From contig JAUXRP010000040.1 in assembly GCA_030681675.1 (NCBI GenBank), positions 248,001-312,000 on the forward strand: a DNA stretch of 64,000 bases, read 5' to 3'. The notes below the pieces were generated by a model. That model was not told the origin of the DNA, ran no database searches, and saw nothing but the letters and a program-made list of their open reading frames with translations. Positions 37,192 to 45,789 of this stretch are shown here, piece by piece. Source of the DNA: Candidatus Planktophila sp. (lineage in GTDB: Bacteria; Actinomycetota; Actinomycetes; Nanopelagicales; Nanopelagicaceae). Numbering within the stretch: position 1 is the stretch's first letter; each line of letters begins with the position of its first letter. Position numbers and translations under genes: made by a program.

Positions 37192-38625
37192 TTATATGTT
37201 CTTAGTTGATAAGAGTTTCATTAATGAGGCTAGGTCACCTTGGTTTTCAAAATTCACAAATTTGGAGACTTGCGCAATTGAATCAGTGGTCAAGTAACGC
37301 GAAGCATTTAAATTAAATTTCTGCATAATCTGCGCTTTGGTAAGTGGCGCTTCTTTACTTCCTAAACTGGCATCTACTCGGTGGGAATGAGTTTTGCCAT
37401 CTTTAGTTTTAACAGTCAGCACTGCGGCGAAGGCATTTGGGAAAATTTGTGTAGCTCGATCATCAGCAACGACAGTTACTTTTGCTGCCAGTTCTAACCG
37501 CTCTGGTTGATCCCAATTGCTTTCCGAGAAATCATCGAGGTAGATACCTAACCCACCACCACCGAGAAATGCTGTTGCTATCGTGTATGGCGCAGAAAAT
37601 TTTCCGTGATAACCAGATTTAGGATGAATTTTTTCTTCTCGAGGTTCGCCAATGGTGCGAATCACAGGCGCTGCAACTCCTAGCTCAATATTTTCCACAT
37701 CCGATGCTTTGATGCCTTGCGCCCGAAGCGCCAAAGCGCAATCAATACCTGGGTGAGTGAAATGGTTAGTTGGGTATGGTTTGTAGGCAGTCTTTAAGAG
37801 TTCCCAACGATCGCCTAAGCCATCTAACAGTGCGTTGGCATTGTATTGACCATCTAAATATGCATTGAAAAATCCAAAGCGACCCTCAAGAATAGTTGGT
37901 GGACCAGTAATACCTTCGCGTGCCATGCTTGCGGCGACTACGCCACCGTGAGCTGCCCATCCGCAGTGAACTCGCTTTACCGTGCCGCCAGTGCGATTAG
38001 CCTCAATGATTCCGGCACCCATACTTGCTGCGATTCCCATGGCATCAGCGATTTTCGCTTCTTCAAGACCATACAAAATCGCAGCAGTTACTGAGGCACC
38101 GATGGTTCCACAGATCGAAGTAGCATGGAATCCTTTTTCGAAGAAGATTGAATTGCCGGCACTTGGAATGTATGACGCCATGCCAAGACGGTTGGTAATT
38201 TCGATACCGATAGCAACTGATCGCAGAATTTGATCAGGCGACGCACCAACCTCTTCGGCAACTGCCAATGCGGTCGGAACTATCGAAGCCGAAGGATGTA
38301 GAACCGAAGGCAAGTGAGTGTCATCAAAATCGAGAATATGGGCCAAGGTGCCATTGACTAACGCCGCACTTGCAGATGGCAACTTTAATTGTGAGCCAAT
38401 TACACTCGAAGTTGGATTTCCGCCCCATACCGCTACGACTCGTTCGACAGCGCGATCAGGGTCTGTTTCATGGATCGATTCCGCGCGGCCAGCCAAACTA
38501 TTTCCAAGTACATCAAGAATTCGTTCGCAGGCATCAGCGGTAATTTCAGATGAGAGAACTTTGGTATTTGCAGCGAACTCAGCCAGAAGCTGAACGCTAG
38601 TTTTTTCGCTGCTCGTAAGATTCAT
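37192..38625 (-). CDS. MmgE/PrpD family protein
   Basis: 477 residues. LDFDDTHLPSVLHPSASIVPTALAVAEE near residue 100 (cited in part: FDDTHLPSVLHP), GFHATSICGTIGAS, and KPYPTNHFTHPGIDCALAL near 280-300 are family landmarks. Members include 2-methylcitrate dehydratase and cis-aconitate decarboxylase (itaconate formation). Catalysis on a polycarboxylate, such as dehydration or decarboxylation, is likely. Its start overlaps the stop of the cyclase-type gene by one base; the order hydantoinase, CoA-transferase, cyclase, MmgE forms one minus-strand operon. Confidence 0.82.
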   Translation of the reverse strand: MNLTSSEKTSVQLLAEFAANTKVLSSEITADACERILDVLGNSLAGRAESIHETDPDRAVERVVAVWGGNPTSSVIGSQLKLPSASAALVNGTLAHILDFDDTHLPSVLHPSASIVPTALAVAEEVGASPDQILRSVAIGIEITNRLGMASYIPSAGNSIFFEKGFHATSICGTIGASVTAAILYGLEEAKIADAMGIAASMGAGIIEANRTGGTVKRVHCGWAAHGGVVAASMAREGITGPPTILEGRFGFFNAYLDGQYNANALLDGLGDRWELLKTAYKPYPTNHFTHPGIDCALALRAQGIKASDVENIELGVAAPVIRTIGEPREEKIHPKSGYHGKFSAPYTIATAFLGGGGLGIYLDDFSESNWDQPERLELAAKVTVVADDRATQIFPNAFAAVLTVKTKDGKTHSHRVDASLGSKEAPLTKAQIMQKFNLNASRYLTTDSIAQVSKFVNFENQGDLASLMKLLSTKNI

Positions 38626-39428
38626 TAAACCAATACAGCCAATGGGCGAGTGGGTGATCCGGTAGCACCTTGCAAATTAAGTGGTGCCAGAATAAAGAGA
38701 AATTCTGAAGCGCCGCTTTCAGCCAGCTCAGTTAGCTTCATGGTTTCAATAATATGAATTGCGGACTCCACTAAAAAGACGCGGTGAACAGGTAGTTCAC
38801 GGTGACCAGCACCAGCTGGAATATGTTCGAAGGCAATTGTTTCGCCACCGCATGCACTTGGCTTCTTTGCAGCTAACCATTTAGCAGCAGCTTGGCCAAT
38901 TCCAGGAGTACCAAGTGTTTGGCCTTGGAAAAGTTCTTTCTCGCCCCAGTTCTTTGCCCAGCCAGTTCCAATTAATACAACGTCACCCTCGTTTACTTCA
39001 ACTCCCCCTAATTTCTGCGCGGCTTCAAGGTCGGCAATTGTGACTTCGTAATCTGGGCCGAGAACCTCTTTATTTAAGGCCTTTGCCACGTTTAGAAAAA
39101 CGCCACGGCATAAAAATGGTTTTACCGATTCGATTCCGTGCTTGCTAAACCCCATATGGTTCATTACCGATTGCGCATCTATACCGCCGAATAGTTTTCC
39201 TTGGAATGAGACATGTGCAAGTGCATCAATATGAGTACCAACATGTGCACCAGTAACAATAATTTCATTTGAAGCAGAACCACCAGCTGTAGAAACTACA
39301 TCGCCATGTCGTCGGTCAAGCACCATGCGAAACGGAGTGTGATTAGGGGATTGCGGCATGCCACGAAACATTGGCTGTGAAAGATCAATAACTCGAGCAT
39401 CTTTTAGCTGATCCCAGATTTTGGTCAT
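38625..39428 (-). CDS. Cyclase-family metal hydrolase (kynurenine formamidase/isatin hydrolase type)
   Basis: 267 residues from ATG 39428, 4 bp after the CoA-transferase stop, with GGGAAAG as ribosome site; the in-frame extension to 39491 lies inside the upstream gene. HVGTHIDALAH (62-72) supplies His62, His66, Asp68 and a further His72, the metal site of PF04199 enzymes. DLSQPMFRGMPQSP near residue 15 is also typical. Relatives open lactams or formamides (isatin, N-formylkynurenine). Here it may hydrolyse a ring-derived amide. Confidence 0.82.
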   Translation of the reverse strand: MTKIWDQLKDARVIDLSQPMFRGMPQSPNHTPFRMVLDRRHGDVVSTAGGSASNEIIVTGAHVGTHIDALAHVSFQGKLFGGIDAQSVMNHMGFSKHGIESVKPFLCRGVFLNVAKALNKEVLGPDYEVTIADLEAAQKLGGVEVNEGDVVLIGTGWAKNWGEKELFQGQTLGTPGIGQAAAKWLAAKKPSACGGETIAFEHIPAGAGHRELPVHRVFLVESAIHIIETMKLTELAESGASEFLFILAPLNLQGATGSPTRPLAVLV

Positions 39429-39432
39429 AGCG

Positions 39433-40662
39433 TCACTTTCCCTTGGCTGATTCGGCTTGCGAGATGATTCCCACGGCTTCGAGTTCGGCAATTTTACTTT
39501 CTGACAGACCTATCGTTTCTGCCAGAATTTCATAGGTATCTTGTCCTTTAGCGCGACCTGTCCAGTTAATTGCACCTGGCGTTTCACTTAAGCGATAAAG
39601 AACATTTTGCATTTTTACTGGTCCTAATTGCGGGTCTTCAACGGTAGTGATCGTGTTGAGGGCTTGGAATTGTTTGTCGGCCATGATGTCCCGAATATCG
39701 TAAATTTGAGCAACCGCTGCTTCAGCTTCTTCGAAAGCGCAAACAACTTCAGCAGTATCTCGTTCAGCAATCCAGGAGGAAACATAGCCATCGAGTAAGT
39801 CGGCATGCTTGGCACGTTCGCCACCGGAAGCAAACCATGGTTCGGAGATAACTTCAGGATGACCAACTAAGTGCATTACTCGTTCCGCAATCGACTGAGC
39901 CGATGTCGAGATGGCTACCCATTTAGCATCTTTAGTTCTATAAGTATTGCGAGGGGCATTATTTACCGAACGATTTCCAGAACGTGGCTGCACGATTCCG
40001 AGTTGATCATAAACAGTTGGTTGAGGTCCTAAAATCGCCAAGATCGGCTCGATAATTGCCAAATCAATTACTTGGCCTTTTCCGAAAGCTTCACTAAGTG
40101 GGTTCTGCTGCGCTGCCAAAGCAGTTAAAACTGCCTGCGAGGTAGCTAATGCAGCTATGCCATCGGCTAAACCAAATGGTGGCAAAGTCGGTGGCCCACC
40201 TACTTCGCCAGTCATTGCGGCGAAGCCGCTCATCGATTCCGCCAAAGTTCCAAAGCCGGCACGATTTGAGTAAGGACCAAACTGACCGAAACCAGTTACG
40301 CGAGCAATAATAATTTTCGGATTGATCGCTAATAAAACTTCTGGGCCAATTCCCCAACGCTCTAACGTGCCTGGGCGGAAATTTTCAATGAAGACATCGG
40401 ATTTCTTAATTAACTCTTTTAATACTTCGCTACCAGCTGGCTTTCCTAAATCAAGTGCAAGGGTTTTCTTATTACGTGCCAACATGGTCCACCAAAGCGG
40501 TACGCCATCTTTTGAGTGTCCGTGCAAACGAACTGGATCACCTTTAGTCGGATGTTCAATCTTGATCACTTCAGCGCCAAAATCTGCCAACATGGTGGCA
40601 GCCATCGGCCCCGCAAATAGAGTTGCGGCATCAAGTACGCGAATTCCTTTTAATGCGCTCAA
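39433..40662 (-). CDS. Class III (CaiB/BaiF) CoA-transferase
   Basis: 409 residues. The opening LKGIRVLDAATLFAGPMAATMLADFGAEVIKIE, ENFRPGTLERWGIGPE and the catalytic Asp167 in PFGLADGIAAL are clear (each cited motif is part of the family core). These enzymes move CoA between carboxylic acids through an aspartyl-CoA anhydride. Partner acids are not evident. Overlaps the hydantoinase gene by 4 bp, and sits in an operon with a cyclase-type hydrolase and MmgE/PrpD. Likely activates the acid product of ring opening. Confidence 0.87.
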   Translation of the reverse strand: MSALKGIRVLDAATLFAGPMAATMLADFGAEVIKIEHPTKGDPVRLHGHSKDGVPLWWTMLARNKKTLALDLGKPAGSEVLKELIKKSDVFIENFRPGTLERWGIGPEVLLAINPKIIIARVTGFGQFGPYSNRAGFGTLAESMSGFAAMTGEVGGPPTLPPFGLADGIAALATSQAVLTALAAQQNPLSEAFGKGQVIDLAIIEPILAILGPQPTVYDQLGIVQPRSGNRSVNNAPRNTYRTKDAKWVAISTSAQSIAERVMHLVGHPEVISEPWFASGGERAKHADLLDGYVSSWIAERDTAEVVCAFEEAEAAVAQIYDIRDIMADKQFQALNTITTVEDPQLGPVKMQNVLYRLSETPGAINWTGRAKGQDTYEILAETIGLSESKIAELEAVGIISQAESAKGK

Positions 40663-42116
40663 GCTCGGAACTGATATTTTCCAACGGCCGCATCAACAAT
40701 CTTGCCATTCTCTAGAACGTGATTGCCGCGCACAAATGTGTCGGTAACTTTGGCAGTTAAAGTGAAACCTTCGAACGGTGTGTATTCCTGCGTCGATTCT
40801 GAATCAGTAGCGCGCACTGTGTAATTGACATTCTCATCAACGAGAGCGATGTCGGCTGCAAAACCTACCGCTAACGAACCTTTGTTCTTTAAGCCATAAC
40901 GTTGGGCAGGTGCATATGAAGTTAACTTGGCGATTTCTGGTCGAGTTAAACCGCGCTTTAGACCTTCCGTAACCATTCCTGGCAATAGATATTCAGCGCC
41001 ACCGAAACCAGATTTTGCCAAGAAGACATCTTCTTTGGGATTTCCAAACTTAAGTTCTTCTTTGCAGCAAGCGTGATCGCTAACCACCCAGTCGAGTTCG
41101 CCCGCTTTGAGGTGGCCCCAAAGTGATTCCACATCAGCGCGCGGACGAAGTGGTGGATTTACCTTGCCCCCAACACCTTTGGAGTTCTCGATGTCGGCGA
41201 GCAAGTGTCCTACAGTGACTTCGCGACGGAAATTGATATGCGGGAAAGTCTTCTGCATCATGAGCGCAGCCTCTACCGCTTTGCGCGATGATAAGTGCAG
41301 CAAATTTATATTTGGAAGTTGAGTTTCATATGCCAAATACGAAGCGATTGTGATTGCCAAACCTTCTGAATGTGGCGGGCGTGATTGGTGATATGCCTCA
41401 AGCCCGCTGTATTTACCCTCTTCTTCAACTATCTTGGTATACGCGTTCATGATTTCTGCAGTCTCGCAATGCAAACCGAGTGAGATTGCATCAGCCTTGT
41501 CGCCAAATTTTTCGCGCGCTGATTGAATTCCACGCATTACAAATTCAAAGTGGGCAATATCGTAACGCTCATCTGGGGGAGTCATCAAGAATGAACTCTG
41601 ATCATTTGAGCGACCATGTAAACCATGGCTACCGTAGAACATAAAGATCTTGAACGAGCTCACACCGAATTGCGAAATGATTTCGGGAATTTCTGAGATG
41701 TGCTGCTTGGTCATTGGAGCTAAATGGAAACCGTAATCAATGTGTGCACGATTTTCACTAAGCGCTAACACCTCAGGGAAGAAGTCTAAATAACTGCCAC
41801 CTTTATTTAAGTAATACTGGCCGGTGCGCATATACGTAATCGCGGTGGTGACGCCGCCTTGGGCAGATGCTTTACTTTCAGTTACGGTGTCTTGGTCGAG
41901 AGGGTTATAGATACCCCAATGCTGGTGGCTATCAATTGCTCCCGGGTATGCCACGCGCCCGGTGCCATCAACAACCTTCTTAGAGTTGCTTTCATCTAGC
42001 CCGGAACCGATCGCCGTGACGATGCCATCGGTAACAGCAATTTCTTGTGGCGTAGCAGATTCGCCATCGTGATTTACCACTTTTACATTTTTAATCAGTA
42101 AGTCGTATGTCGCCAT
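40659..42116 (-). CDS. Dihydropyrimidinase/hydantoinase-type amidohydrolase
   Basis: 485 residues from ATG 42116 (site GAAAGGTG); an upstream in-frame start exists at 42149. The binuclear metal ligands are in place: DSHQH (His64, His66), the carboxylated Lys156 in SFKIFMFYG, His216 in LGLHCETAE, His274 in LLHLSSRKA and Asp347 in VSDHACC. This group opens cyclic amides such as hydantoins, dihydropyrimidines, allantoin or dihydroorotate. Absence of pyr genes and the neighbouring CoA-transferase and cyclase point to catabolism. It is divergent from the IclR gene, its likely regulator. Confidence 0.85.
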   Translation of the reverse strand: MATYDLLIKNVKVVNHDGESATPQEIAVTDGIVTAIGSGLDESNSKKVVDGTGRVAYPGAIDSHQHWGIYNPLDQDTVTESKASAQGGVTTAITYMRTGQYYLNKGGSYLDFFPEVLALSENRAHIDYGFHLAPMTKQHISEIPEIISQFGVSSFKIFMFYGSHGLHGRSNDQSSFLMTPPDERYDIAHFEFVMRGIQSAREKFGDKADAISLGLHCETAEIMNAYTKIVEEEGKYSGLEAYHQSRPPHSEGLAITIASYLAYETQLPNINLLHLSSRKAVEAALMMQKTFPHINFRREVTVGHLLADIENSKGVGGKVNPPLRPRADVESLWGHLKAGELDWVVSDHACCKEELKFGNPKEDVFLAKSGFGGAEYLLPGMVTEGLKRGLTRPEIAKLTSYAPAQRYGLKNKGSLAVGFAADIALVDENVNYTVRATDSESTQEYTPFEGFTLTAKVTDTFVRGNHVLENGKIVDAAVGKYQFRA

Positions 42117-42242
42117 CGCCGCACCTTTCACAAAAACCGAGTGTTCCACCTAGTGAAACTCTATTCCATTACAATACCTGAAATGTGGTGCATCAACAAG
42201 TGTTTCCTCTTCACAATTCAATTTTATGGTGTTACGCTCTGC

Positions 42243-42255
42243 GGAACGAGATTCC
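42243..42255. promoter_or_regulatory. Candidate IclR-family operator
   Basis: GGAA-cgaga-TTCC, a short inverted repeat in the 160-bp divergent region between the hydantoinase operon and iclR, 21 bp before the regulator ATG. IclR-family proteins often bind GGAA/TTCC-type palindromes. Only 4 bp per arm, so chance cannot be excluded. Confidence 0.3.
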
Positions 42256-42276
42256 ATTTTGGGAAAGGCACGATCA

Positions 42277-43065
42277 ATGGTTTCTAAAAGTAAATCACAG
42301 CGTATTGCGACTGTAGAACGCGCAGCCGATGTGTTATTGCTTTTTTCACAATGCGGTGAATCAGATTTAGGCGTCACTGAAATTGCCCTTAACCTCGGAA
42401 TATCAAAAGCAGCAGTTCATAGAATCTTGGCCTCTCTTAGGAGTAGGGGTTTTGTTGATTTAATTGAAGATACAAGACGGTACGCGTTAGGAACATCCTC
42501 GTTGGCGCTTGGTCTTACTTGTTTATCTCAACTCGATATACGTTCAATTGCTGCGCCCGAGTTAGCAGCTTTGTCTCGGGCAACTCAAGAAACTGCAACA
42601 CTTTCTATTCGATCTGGATTTGAGAGGTTGTATGTCGATCAGGTTATTCCTAACCGAGAGATTGTAATGTCTGTTGCAATGGGGATAACTTATCCTCTTC
42701 ATGCCGGAAGCTCATCGAAAGCTTTCTTAGCATGGATGCCCGAAACGGAAATCTTGCAATATTTGAAGCGGAAACTGAAGCCTTTAACACCTGCGACTCC
42801 AACCGACCCTTCTAAGATTATTAATGAACTGCGTCAGATTCGTACTCGAGGATTTTCACAATCAGTTGGCGAACGTCAGGTAGGCTCCGCATCTGTTGCC
42901 GCACCTATTTTTGACCGTTCAGGTCAACCAGTTGCAGTAATTAGCATTTGTGGCCCTGCAGATCGATTTAAGTCCGAACTTCCCCAATGCGTACCCCTAC
43001 TTCTTGATTCGGCAGCACGTATATCTAAACGCATGGGTTATTTGCCAAAGAAAAAGCAAATATAA
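42277..43065 (+). CDS. IclR family transcriptional regulator
   Basis: 262 residues from ATG 42277 with GGGAAAGG at 42261-42268; an in-frame start at 42226 is possible. The winged helix (about 8-75) reads RAADVLLLFSQ, GVTEIALNLGISKAAVHRIL and ALGTSSLALG. The C-terminal effector domain has VMSVAMGITYPLHAGSSSKAFLAW (part: GITYPLHAGSSSK) and GFSQSVGERQVGSASVAAPIFD (part: VGERQVGSASVAAPI). IclR proteins usually control catabolism of aromatics, glyoxylate, allantoin or diacids. Divergence from the hydantoinase operon suggests it regulates that operon and itself. Confidence 0.87.
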   Translation: MVSKSKSQRIATVERAADVLLLFSQCGESDLGVTEIALNLGISKAAVHRILASLRSRGFVDLIEDTRRYALGTSSLALGLTCLSQLDIRSIAAPELAALSRATQETATLSIRSGFERLYVDQVIPNREIVMSVAMGITYPLHAGSSSKAFLAWMPETEILQYLKRKLKPLTPATPTDPSKIINELRQIRTRGFSQSVGERQVGSASVAAPIFDRSGQPVAVISICGPADRFKSELPQCVPLLLDSAARISKRMGYLPKKKQI

Positions 43066-43254
43066 GAGCTTGCAAATAGAAGGCTTAAACTTTGGTCGAA
43101 ATTCAAGGTGGTGCCCATCGATTTGCGATATTAAAGCGATATGCCCAGACCCGCCCGTAAGATTGGGGCGATAAGATTAGTTGCGCGCGCCGGGAATAAG
43201 TGCAGATTGGCAAGCGCTGGATATTTTGAACATAGATAGAAATTGACTTGGTGA

Positions 43255-43728
43255 TTAAGAGTTAACGGCTAACTTCTTGAGTGCATCTCCACTAACTCGG
43301 AATACGGTCCACGCATCCATGGGCACAGCTCCAAGGGATTTGTAGAACTCAATTGCAGGCTGGTTCCAATCAAGGACCCACCACTGTAATCGCTCGTAAT
43401 TTCGTTCGACACATATCTTTGCGAGTTCTTTTAATAGTGTTAGACCAAAACCTTTTCCGCGATAAGCGGGATCTATGTAGAGATCTTCAAGGTAAATTCC
43501 GGGCTTACCGAGCCAGGTTGAATAATTAAGAAACCAGATTGAAATTCCAACTACTAGTCCGTCGACTTCGACCACATGGCAATAGGCATGCGGGTTAGGC
43601 GAAAAGAGAGATTCTTCTATCGCTTCGAGCGTAGCTTTGGCCTCTAACGGTGCTTTTTCATACTCGGCAAGATCCTTTATAAGCGCAAGAATGCGGGGGG
43701 AATCCTCTTTACGAGCAAATCGAATCAC
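43255..43728 (-). CDS. GNAT acetyltransferase, diamine N-acetyltransferase-like
   Basis: 157 residues. YLEDLYIDPAYRGKGFGLTL contains the acetyl-CoA pyrophosphate loop (RGKGFG), and LQWWVLDWNQPAIEFYKSLGA is typical of the spermidine/diamine acetyltransferase branch. It opens with MIRFARKEDSPRIL. It is alone on its strand between iclR and murQ; the 189 bp downstream of it hold nothing recognised. Substrate may be a polyamine or thialysine. Confidence 0.78.
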   Translation of the reverse strand: MIRFARKEDSPRILALIKDLAEYEKAPLEAKATLEAIEESLFSPNPHAYCHVVEVDGLVVGISIWFLNYSTWLGKPGIYLEDLYIDPAYRGKGFGLTLLKELAKICVERNYERLQWWVLDWNQPAIEFYKSLGAVPMDAWTVFRVSGDALKKLAVNS

Positions 43729-43795
43729 GAATTAAGTGTAGAGGAATGCGCCGTTGCTAGATAGTTTTGAATATCTACTCTATTCTTCTGGAACT

Positions 43796-44713
43796 ATGAC
43801 AAATGCTAACAACGAGCATGAGATAGGTTTACTAAGAACCGAGCAAGTTGATTCTAAATTTAACATGCTCGACGTCATGACAGTCTCAGAGTTATTACTT
43901 GCCATGAATGAGAGTGATGCCGAAGTTCCTAAAGCCATAAGTTTAGTTCTTCCTAAAATTGAAAAAGCGATTGATGGTATCGTGGATCGAATGCTTCAAG
44001 GGGGCCGACTTATATATATCGGCGCGGGAACATCGGGGCGTTTAGGTATTTTAGATGCAGCCGAATGCGGACCAACATTTTCCGTTACATCGGATCAAGT
44101 TTTAGCATTGATAGCTGGGGGTGACAGCGCAATTAAGAATGCCGCTGAAGGTGCTGAGGACCAGCCTGAACTAGGTGTGAAGGATTTGAAATCTGTACAT
44201 GTTGGACAACTTGATTGTGTTGTTGGAATTGCGGCAAGCGGTCGAACGCCATATGTAATGGGGGCAATTGAATATGCGCGCAGAGTCGGGGCGCTAACAA
44301 TCGCTTTAACTTCTAATCCCAATTCACAGCTCGGCAAGATTAGTGATCACGCCTTGGACATCGACTCTGGCCCCGAACTTCTTGCAGGCTCGACTCGGCT
44401 TAAATCAGGAACTGCGCAAAAACTTGTCCTCAATATGATTTCAACCGTTTCAATGGTCCGCCTTGGCAAGACCTTTGGAAATCTGATGGTCGACTTGCAA
44501 GTAAGCAATGGAAAACTGGCAGATCGTGCCGTACGAATAATACAAACTGCTACTGGTTCGACAAAAATTGAAGCGAGTGAGGCGTTAAAAGCTTCGGGGC
44601 ATGAGGTGAAAGTGGCGATTCTCATGCTGCTTCTGCATGTTGAGCCTGAAATCGCGCGCGAGCGCTTACAGGCATCATCAAATCGGATCCGAGAAGCACT
44701 CACCGATCGTTAG
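43796..44713 (+). CDS. murQ: N-acetylmuramic acid 6-phosphate etherase
   Basis: Cuts the lactyl ether of MurNAc-6-phosphate to give GlcNAc-6-phosphate and D-lactate in cell-wall recycling. The SIS-domain motif GAGTSGRLGILDAAECGPTF is near residue 62, with GIAASGRTPYVMGAIEYA and SGTAQKLVLNMISTV later (part of the conserved core). 305 residues from ATG 43796 (MTNANNEHE); an upstream TTG at 43754 is possible, and no strong ribosome site distinguishes them. It heads the muropeptide locus, 107 bp before the regulator gene. Confidence 0.92.
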   Translation: MTNANNEHEIGLLRTEQVDSKFNMLDVMTVSELLLAMNESDAEVPKAISLVLPKIEKAIDGIVDRMLQGGRLIYIGAGTSGRLGILDAAECGPTFSVTSDQVLALIAGGDSAIKNAAEGAEDQPELGVKDLKSVHVGQLDCVVGIAASGRTPYVMGAIEYARRVGALTIALTSNPNSQLGKISDHALDIDSGPELLAGSTRLKSGTAQKLVLNMISTVSMVRLGKTFGNLMVDLQVSNGKLADRAVRIIQTATGSTKIEASEALKASGHEVKVAILMLLLHVEPEIARERLQASSNRIREALTDR

Positions 44714-44741
44714 ATAACGGCGATTCGTTACCAAAATAGGC

Positions 44742-44768
44742 TTGACGTGTCGGGATTTCGGCGATAAT
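44742..44768 (+). promoter_or_regulatory. Candidate promoter of the regulator/transporter operon
   Basis: TTGACG (44742-44747) and GATAAT (44763-44768) with a 15-bp spacer, in the 107-bp gap between murQ and the regulator gene. The boxes are good for a housekeeping sigma factor but the spacer is 2 bp short. It would let the regulator and transporter genes be transcribed apart from murQ. Confidence 0.4.
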
Positions 44769-44820
44769 TTTCACCAATCACAATATTTCTTGAAGGTTAT
44801 TTTCATGAGGGGGTAAGCAA

Positions 44821-45789
44821 TTGGCAGTTTCGCTAAAGAGCCCCTCAACGAATAGTACTTCCTATAGCGACCTATTAGGTGAAATCAAAAGCTCATTTAA
44901 ATCCTTCCATGCCAGCGAAGCATCAATTGCAAACTGTGTACTTCGAGATCCGCACGGTGTTTCACTTCTAAATATTTCACAACTAGCTGACTTCAGTAAA
45001 ACATCAGTTGCATCGGTTGTTCGCTTCAGTAAAGCAATTGGTTATAAGGGATTCCCGGAGTTTCGAAGGGCTCTGATTAGCGAAGTAAGTCGTAATGGTT
45101 TAGACACTCAAAATATCTCTGAGCTTGATAGCGGTATCGAACTTGAAGATTCAATAGAAGAAGTAATAAGAAAAATTGCCCTTGCCGATTCTCGAGCAAT
45201 TCAAACCACTGCTGAACGATTAGATATTAACTCATTTATGAGAACAGTTGATGCTTGGAATAGCGCGCAAACGATTGGAATATTTGGGCTTGCTTCCAGT
45301 GGTTATGTAGCAATGGATTTACAGTTGAAGTTGAACAGGCAGGGTAAATCTACAACTGCATGGAGTGATGCACACACTGCTTTAACTTCGGTATCACTTC
45401 TTAAAGCCGGTGACTGTCTAGTTGCTATTAGTCATAGCGGTACGACAATAGATGTCGTTGATGTTATGCAAGCATTCAAGTCGCGTGGAATTTCGATAAT
45501 TTTAATTACAAATGCTCTAAGAAGTACTGCAACAGCTCTTGCAGATATTGTTTTACATACATCGGCACGGGAAACCACCTTCCGTTCTGGAGCAACGGCT
45601 AGCCGTATTGCTCAACTAACGGTGGTTGATTGTCTCTGTGTCGCTTTGGCACAGAGAAACTGGAGCGGCACCAAGTCAGCTCTTGAAGAATCTAGAGCAG
45701 CGGTGGGTAGTCGCTCTGGAGCAAAAGTGAGTGCAGACGAGGGTATGCGCTCGCAACCATCAAATCGCAAACGAGGAGGAAATAAGTGA
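44821..45789 (+). CDS. RpiR/MurR family transcriptional regulator
   Basis: 322 residues. It starts at TTG 44821 seven bases after GAGGGGG. The N-terminal HTH_6 domain (about 10-90) has SIANCVLRDPHGVSLLNISQLADFSKTSVASVVRFSKAIGYKGFPEFRRAL as its core (part: TSVASVVRFSKAIGYKG). The C-terminal SIS domain (about 145-280) has FGLASSGYVAMDL and LVAISHSGTTIDVV, a sugar-phosphate site. In E. coli MurR senses MurNAc-6-phosphate; the same ligand is likely here because murQ and anmK flank it. The stop overlaps the next GTG. Confidence 0.83.
   Translation: MAVSLKSPSTNSTSYSDLLGEIKSSFKSFHASEASIANCVLRDPHGVSLLNISQLADFSKTSVASVVRFSKAIGYKGFPEFRRALISEVSRNGLDTQNISELDSGIELEDSIEEVIRKIALADSRAIQTTAERLDINSFMRTVDAWNSAQTIGIFGLASSGYVAMDLQLKLNRQGKSTTAWSDAHTALTSVSLLKAGDCLVAISHSGTTIDVVDVMQAFKSRGISIILITNALRSTATALADIVLHTSARETTFRSGATASRIAQLTVVDCLCVALAQRNWSGTKSALEESRAAVGSRSGAKVSADEGMRSQPSNRKRGGNK

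Noticed and set aside
43066-43254. tRNA or small RNA in the 189-bp gap after iclR
   Set aside because: No cloverleaf, anticodon arm or CCA end could be found by eye; no strong hairpin.
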